Assembly (NCBI RefSeq): GCF_044769865.1
Contig: NZ_JBIZWA010000001.1
Coordinates: 124,001-188,000, forward strand
Source of the DNA: Homoserinimonas sp044769865
GTDB lineage: Bacteria > Actinomycetota > Actinomycetes > Actinomycetales > Microbacteriaceae
Length of the DNA: 64,000 nt
Direction: 5' to 3'
Shown here piece by piece: positions 61,419-64,000 of the stretch. How positions within the stretch are numbered: the stretch's first letter is position 1; each line of letters starts with the position of its first letter. A model generated the notes under the pieces. That model was given only the letters and a program-made list of their open reading frames with translations, was not told the origin of the DNA and did no database searches. Made by a program: the position numbers and the translations under genes.

Positions 61419-61430
61419 CCGATACAGTCG
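61419..61430 (+). promoter_or_regulatory. Shared 12-base promoter motif upstream of the PspA gene
   Basis: CCGATACAGTCG is identical to the motif at 59327-59338. Its TACAGT hexamer is at 61423-61428, and the PspA start with its own ribosome binding site is 42 bases further on. Confidence 0.55.
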
Positions 61431-61470
61431 CAGGGAGGGCGCCCGCTGCCCGTGACGAAAGGACACCTCT

Positions 61471-62211
61471 ATGGCCAAGCAATCCATCTTCGGTCGCATC
61501 GCGCAGCTGGCGAAAGCCAACATCAACGCGCTGCTGGACGCGGCGGAAGACCCCGCCAAGATGCTCGACCAGATGGTCCGCGACTACAAGAACAGCATCG
61601 AGGAGGCCCGCGCGGCGACCGCCGATACGATCGGCAACCTCCGGATGCTGGAGCAGGACCACGCCGAGGATGTCGCGAACGCCGAGGACTGGGGCCGCAA
61701 GGCCATCGCCGCGAGCCGGAAGGGCGATGAGCTTCGCGCAGCAGGCAACGCGACCGACGCGGACAAGTTCGACAACCTCGCGAAGGTCGCCCTGGGCCGG
61801 CAGATGGCCGCCGAGAAGGAGGCCCGCGACGCCGAGCCCATCATCGCGAGCCAGACAGCCGTCGTCTCTCAGCTCAAGAAGGGCATCGAGGCGATGGAGG
61901 GCAAGCTGCGCGAGCTCTCCGCCAAGCGTGACCAGCTGATCGCCCGTGCAAAGACGGCTGAGGCGCAGACGCAGGTCATGGATGCCATGAAGAGCATCGA
62001 TCTGCTTGACCCCACGAGCGAGATCAGCCGCTTCGAGGAGAAGGTGCGTCGCGAGGAGGCCCGCGTGCTGGGCCAGCAGGAACTCGCATCCTCGAGTCTC
62101 GACGCGCAGTTCGAGCAGCTCGAGATCTCGGATGAGGCGATCGAGCTTGAGGCGCGCCTGGCTGCCCTCAAGTCGGGCGGTTCGCCGAAGGCCGTGACCT
62201 CGGGAGAGTAA
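61471..62211 (+). CDS. PspA/IM30-family phage-shock protein
   Basis: A 246-residue, almost wholly helical protein of the PspA/IM30/LiaH family (MAKQSIFGRIAQLAKANINALLDAAEDPAKMLDQMVRDYKNSI-type N-terminus, given here by its first and last blocks). These proteins bind stressed membranes and form rods or rings. It follows the TPM gene after 85 bases and shares its promoter motif, so the pair is probably expressed together under envelope stress. Confidence 0.92.
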   Translation: MAKQSIFGRIAQLAKANINALLDAAEDPAKMLDQMVRDYKNSIEEARAATADTIGNLRMLEQDHAEDVANAEDWGRKAIAASRKGDELRAAGNATDADKFDNLAKVALGRQMAAEKEARDAEPIIASQTAVVSQLKKGIEAMEGKLRELSAKRDQLIARAKTAEAQTQVMDAMKSIDLLDPTSEISRFEEKVRREEARVLGQQELASSSLDAQFEQLEISDEAIELEARLAALKSGGSPKAVTSGE

Positions 62212-62250
62212 GCATGTCGGGAGGCTGCTGCGGCGTGAAAGACTGACGCC

Positions 62251-63063
62251 GTGGCAGCCTCTTTCTTTGTCGTCCCGCAGTGGCAGGGCTCCCCGTCGAC
62301 CCGCGCGATGCGCCTCGCCGACGGGGCGCACGCAATCAGTCGCGACCTCCCGAGCGCCTCGACGACGATCGTTGACGTTCCGGCGGGTGCCGGCGACGCC
62401 CTGGGCACCCGCGTGAACCGAGCCTCTTCGGTCGTCGCGGTGCGTGACAATCTCGCGGCGGCGCTCTCACGTGCGAATGCGCCGGCCATCACGATCGGCG
62501 GCGACTGCGGCGTCGCACTGGCGGCGGTGCCGCACGCGCTGCGACCGGATGTCGCGGTGCTGTGGTTCGACGCCCATCCCGACCTGAACACCCCTGAGTC
62601 GTCGCCGTCGGGCGCCTTCACTGGCATGGTGCTGCGCACGCTGCTCGGCGAGGGCGAGCCCATGCTCGTGCCGGCGCATCCGCTCTCGCCGTCACAGTTG
62701 GTGCTGGTCGGTGCCCGCGACATCGACGCGAGCGAGGCGCAGTTCATCGAGGCGGCGGGCATCCCCGCGCTGGGGAGCGAGACCACAACCGACGAGGTCG
62801 TCGAGGCGGTGGCCGCCACAGGGGCGAAATCGGTCTACGTGCACGTCGACCTGGACGTGCTCGACCCCGCGGCCGTGCGCGGACTGGGCAACCCGGTGCC
62901 CTTCGGGATGCAGGTCGAGCAGGTGACGTCGGCGATCCGCGCCGTCGTCTCGCGCTTCCCCTTGGCGGGGGCGGGCATCAGCGGTTTCATGCCGTCGTCT
63001 GCCGAGGATGCCGACGACGACCTCGGCACGATTCTTCGGATGATCGGCGCGTTGACCCACTGA
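62251..63063 (+). CDS. Arginase/agmatinase-family protein with a Cys in a metal-ligand position
   Basis: A 270-residue ureohydrolase-fold protein from GTG 62251. The second metal motif DAHPD (Asp107, His109, Asp111) and the third HVDLDVLDP are intact. The first motif GGDHS has become GGDCGV, with Cys86 where a His ligand normally sits. The enzyme may use another metal or a single site. The substrate (arginine, agmatine, formiminoglutamate or a guanidino acid) is not clear. No start-proximal ribosome binding site is evident. Confidence 0.85.
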   Translation: MAASFFVVPQWQGSPSTRAMRLADGAHAISRDLPSASTTIVDVPAGAGDALGTRVNRASSVVAVRDNLAAALSRANAPAITIGGDCGVALAAVPHALRPDVAVLWFDAHPDLNTPESSPSGAFTGMVLRTLLGEGEPMLVPAHPLSPSQLVLVGARDIDASEAQFIEAAGIPALGSETTTDEVVEAVAATGAKSVYVHVDLDVLDPAAVRGLGNPVPFGMQVEQVTSAIRAVVSRFPLAGAGISGFMPSSAEDADDDLGTILRMIGALTH

Positions 63064-63071
63064 AGTGCTGC

Positions 63072-64000
63072 CTAGGCGCCGCCCGGCCCGGCGAGGCCCG
63101 CGTAGAGCGCCAGGAGTGCGGTCGCGTTGGTGCCCCACGTGAATCCGAGCGCGTGCTCACGGGCGCGCCGCGCGAGCTGCTCGCGGGCAGCCTGGTCGTC
63201 GAGGAGTGACCCGACGGCGGCAGCCCAGTCCTCGGGGTCACGAGAGTCGAGCAGCACGCCCGACTCCCCTTCGGCGATCGACTCCATGAGGCCCGTGCTG
63301 CGGTAGCCGACCACGGGCGTTCCGCTCGCCGCCGATTCGAGGGCGACGAGCCCAAAGGTCTCCGAGTGCGAGGGCACGAGCGTGAGGGTCGCGACCGCGA
63401 GGAGATCGGCGAGCGGCTGGCGCTCGAGTGCACCGACGAAGCGTACGTCGTCCTCAACCCCGAGGCGGCTCGCGAGCGAGCGCAGGGAGTCAAGGTACGG
63501 CTCGTCGCCGGGGGTGGCCTCCCCCGCGATGACGAGCACGGGTGTCCACCCGCGCCTGCGGCGGAGGGCTGCCAGCGTGCGAACAGCGAGTTCCTGGTCC
63601 TTGAGCGGCTGCACGCGGCCGACGACCGCGAGCACGGGCCGGCCCTCCTCGATCGAGTACTCACGCCGCACCCTCCCGGCCGCGGCACGGTCGGGCGTGA
63701 AGAGCGACACGTCGACCCCGGGCGGGATGACCCAGACCCGCTCGGCCGGTGCGTGCAGGTCATCGATGAGGCATCCGACCTCAGCGACGGAACCCGCCAC
63801 GACGGCGCTCGCCTGGCCCGCGAGGTATCCCTCCGAGCGCAGCCGCAGCTCTGGTTCCGGCTCCTGCCCTGCCGCGAGGTGCTGGTTCTTCATTGCCGCG
63901 AGCGTGTGGAAGCTCTGCACGAAGGGAACACCGAGTTCGAGCGAGACCGGCAGGGTCGCGATGCCACTGAGCCAGTAGTGGGCGTGGATGACGTCGTAGC
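63072..64000 (-). CDS. GT4-family glycosyltransferase, C-terminal part (runs off the right edge)
   Basis: The frame is open from the stop at 63072 to the window edge, 309 codons. It begins in the window with YDVIHAHYWLSG, close to MshA-like glycosyltransferases, followed by the FVQSFHT segment. The C-terminal Rossmann domain has PERVWVIPPGVDVSLF, VVGRVQPLKDQELAVRTL and PSHSETFGLVALESAASGTPVV, the UDP-sugar-binding E-x7-E region. It may add a sugar to myo-inositol phosphate (mycothiol) or to a lipid, but the N-terminus needed to decide is absent. Confidence 0.85.
   Translation of the reverse strand, partial: YDVIHAHYWLSGIATLPVSLELGVPFVQSFHTLAAMKNQHLAAGQEPEPELRLRSEGYLAGQASAVVAGSVAEVGCLIDDLHAPAERVWVIPPGVDVSLFTPDRAAAGRVRREYSIEEGRPVLAVVGRVQPLKDQELAVRTLAALRRRRGWTPVLVIAGEATPGDEPYLDSLRSLASRLGVEDDVRFVGALERQPLADLLAVATLTLVPSHSETFGLVALESAASGTPVVGYRSTGLMESIAEGESGVLLDSRDPEDWAAAVGSLLDDQAAREQLARRAREHALGFTWGTNATALLALYAGLAGPGGA

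Noticed and set aside
1..64000. CRISPR arrays, IS elements or prophage genes
   Set aside because: No regular spaced repeats, transposase motifs or phage structural genes were found.

Overview
The window is high-G+C DNA from an actinobacterium, most likely a member of the Micrococcales close to Microbacteriaceae. The evidence is the G/C-ending codon use, the many GTG starts with 4-bp ATGA/GTGA gene overlaps, the long low-complexity insert in Rho, a GTP-type PEP carboxykinase beside a RamB-like regulator, an ArgS-LysA-Hom-ThrC-ThrB order, and a MoxR/DUF58/transglutaminase/FHA/kinase locus. No IS element, prophage or CRISPR array was seen. All functions are read from sequence motifs only; no database search was run.

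Region 1 (1-15278, minus strand) is one signalling and secretion-like locus. In transcription order it has an FHA protein, a PP2C phosphatase, a membrane Ser/Thr kinase with an extracellular Fn3-like tail, a 1961-residue membrane-anchored protein built of tandem Ig/cadherin-like and Fn3 repeats, a MoxR AAA+ ATPase, a DUF58 protein, a transglutaminase-fold protein that lacks the catalytic Cys and His, a zinc-ribbon/FHA protein and the start of what looks like an FtsK/SpoIIIE ATPase. Most junctions overlap by 4 bp. This is the most interesting part of the window. A divergent membrane protein with an HEMLH motif (15403-16461) starts next to it.

Region 2 (16477-25931, minus) is a protocatechuate module: an IclR regulator, pcaH, pcaG, pcaB, pcaD and pcaC, then an ABC importer with a lipoprotein, two permeases and an ATPase, then a second IclR regulator. 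Two different palindromes lie upstream of pcaH and of the importer and are good operator candidates. The thiolase and CoA-transferase steps (pcaIJF) are not in the window.

Region 3 (25975-47774, minus) is core housekeeping: argS, an LmeA/DUF2993 protein, lysA, hom, thrC and thrB, then rho, prfA, prmC, a Sua5-type synthase, a WecA/MraY-type transferase, an AtpI-like protein, the full F1Fo ATP synthase operon (atpBEFHAGDC) and yaaA.

Region 4 (47846-64000) is mixed. It holds a lipoprotein, tRNA-Arg(CCG), a small membrane protein, a maltokinase-cap-like protein, a quinone oxidoreductase, a divergent zinc-protease-like/RimK pair with a RimK-RCK_C fusion, a one-lobe solute-binding lipoprotein coupled to an atypical CDF transporter, a RamB-like regulator divergent from pckG, a SigE-type sigma factor with its partner, a TPM-domain protein and a PspA protein sharing a promoter motif, an arginase-family protein with a Cys in a metal-ligand position, and a partial GT4 glycosyltransferase at the right edge.

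The only gene-free stretch over 200 bases is 49210-49444, which contains two hairpins and short direct repeats but no convincing gene.
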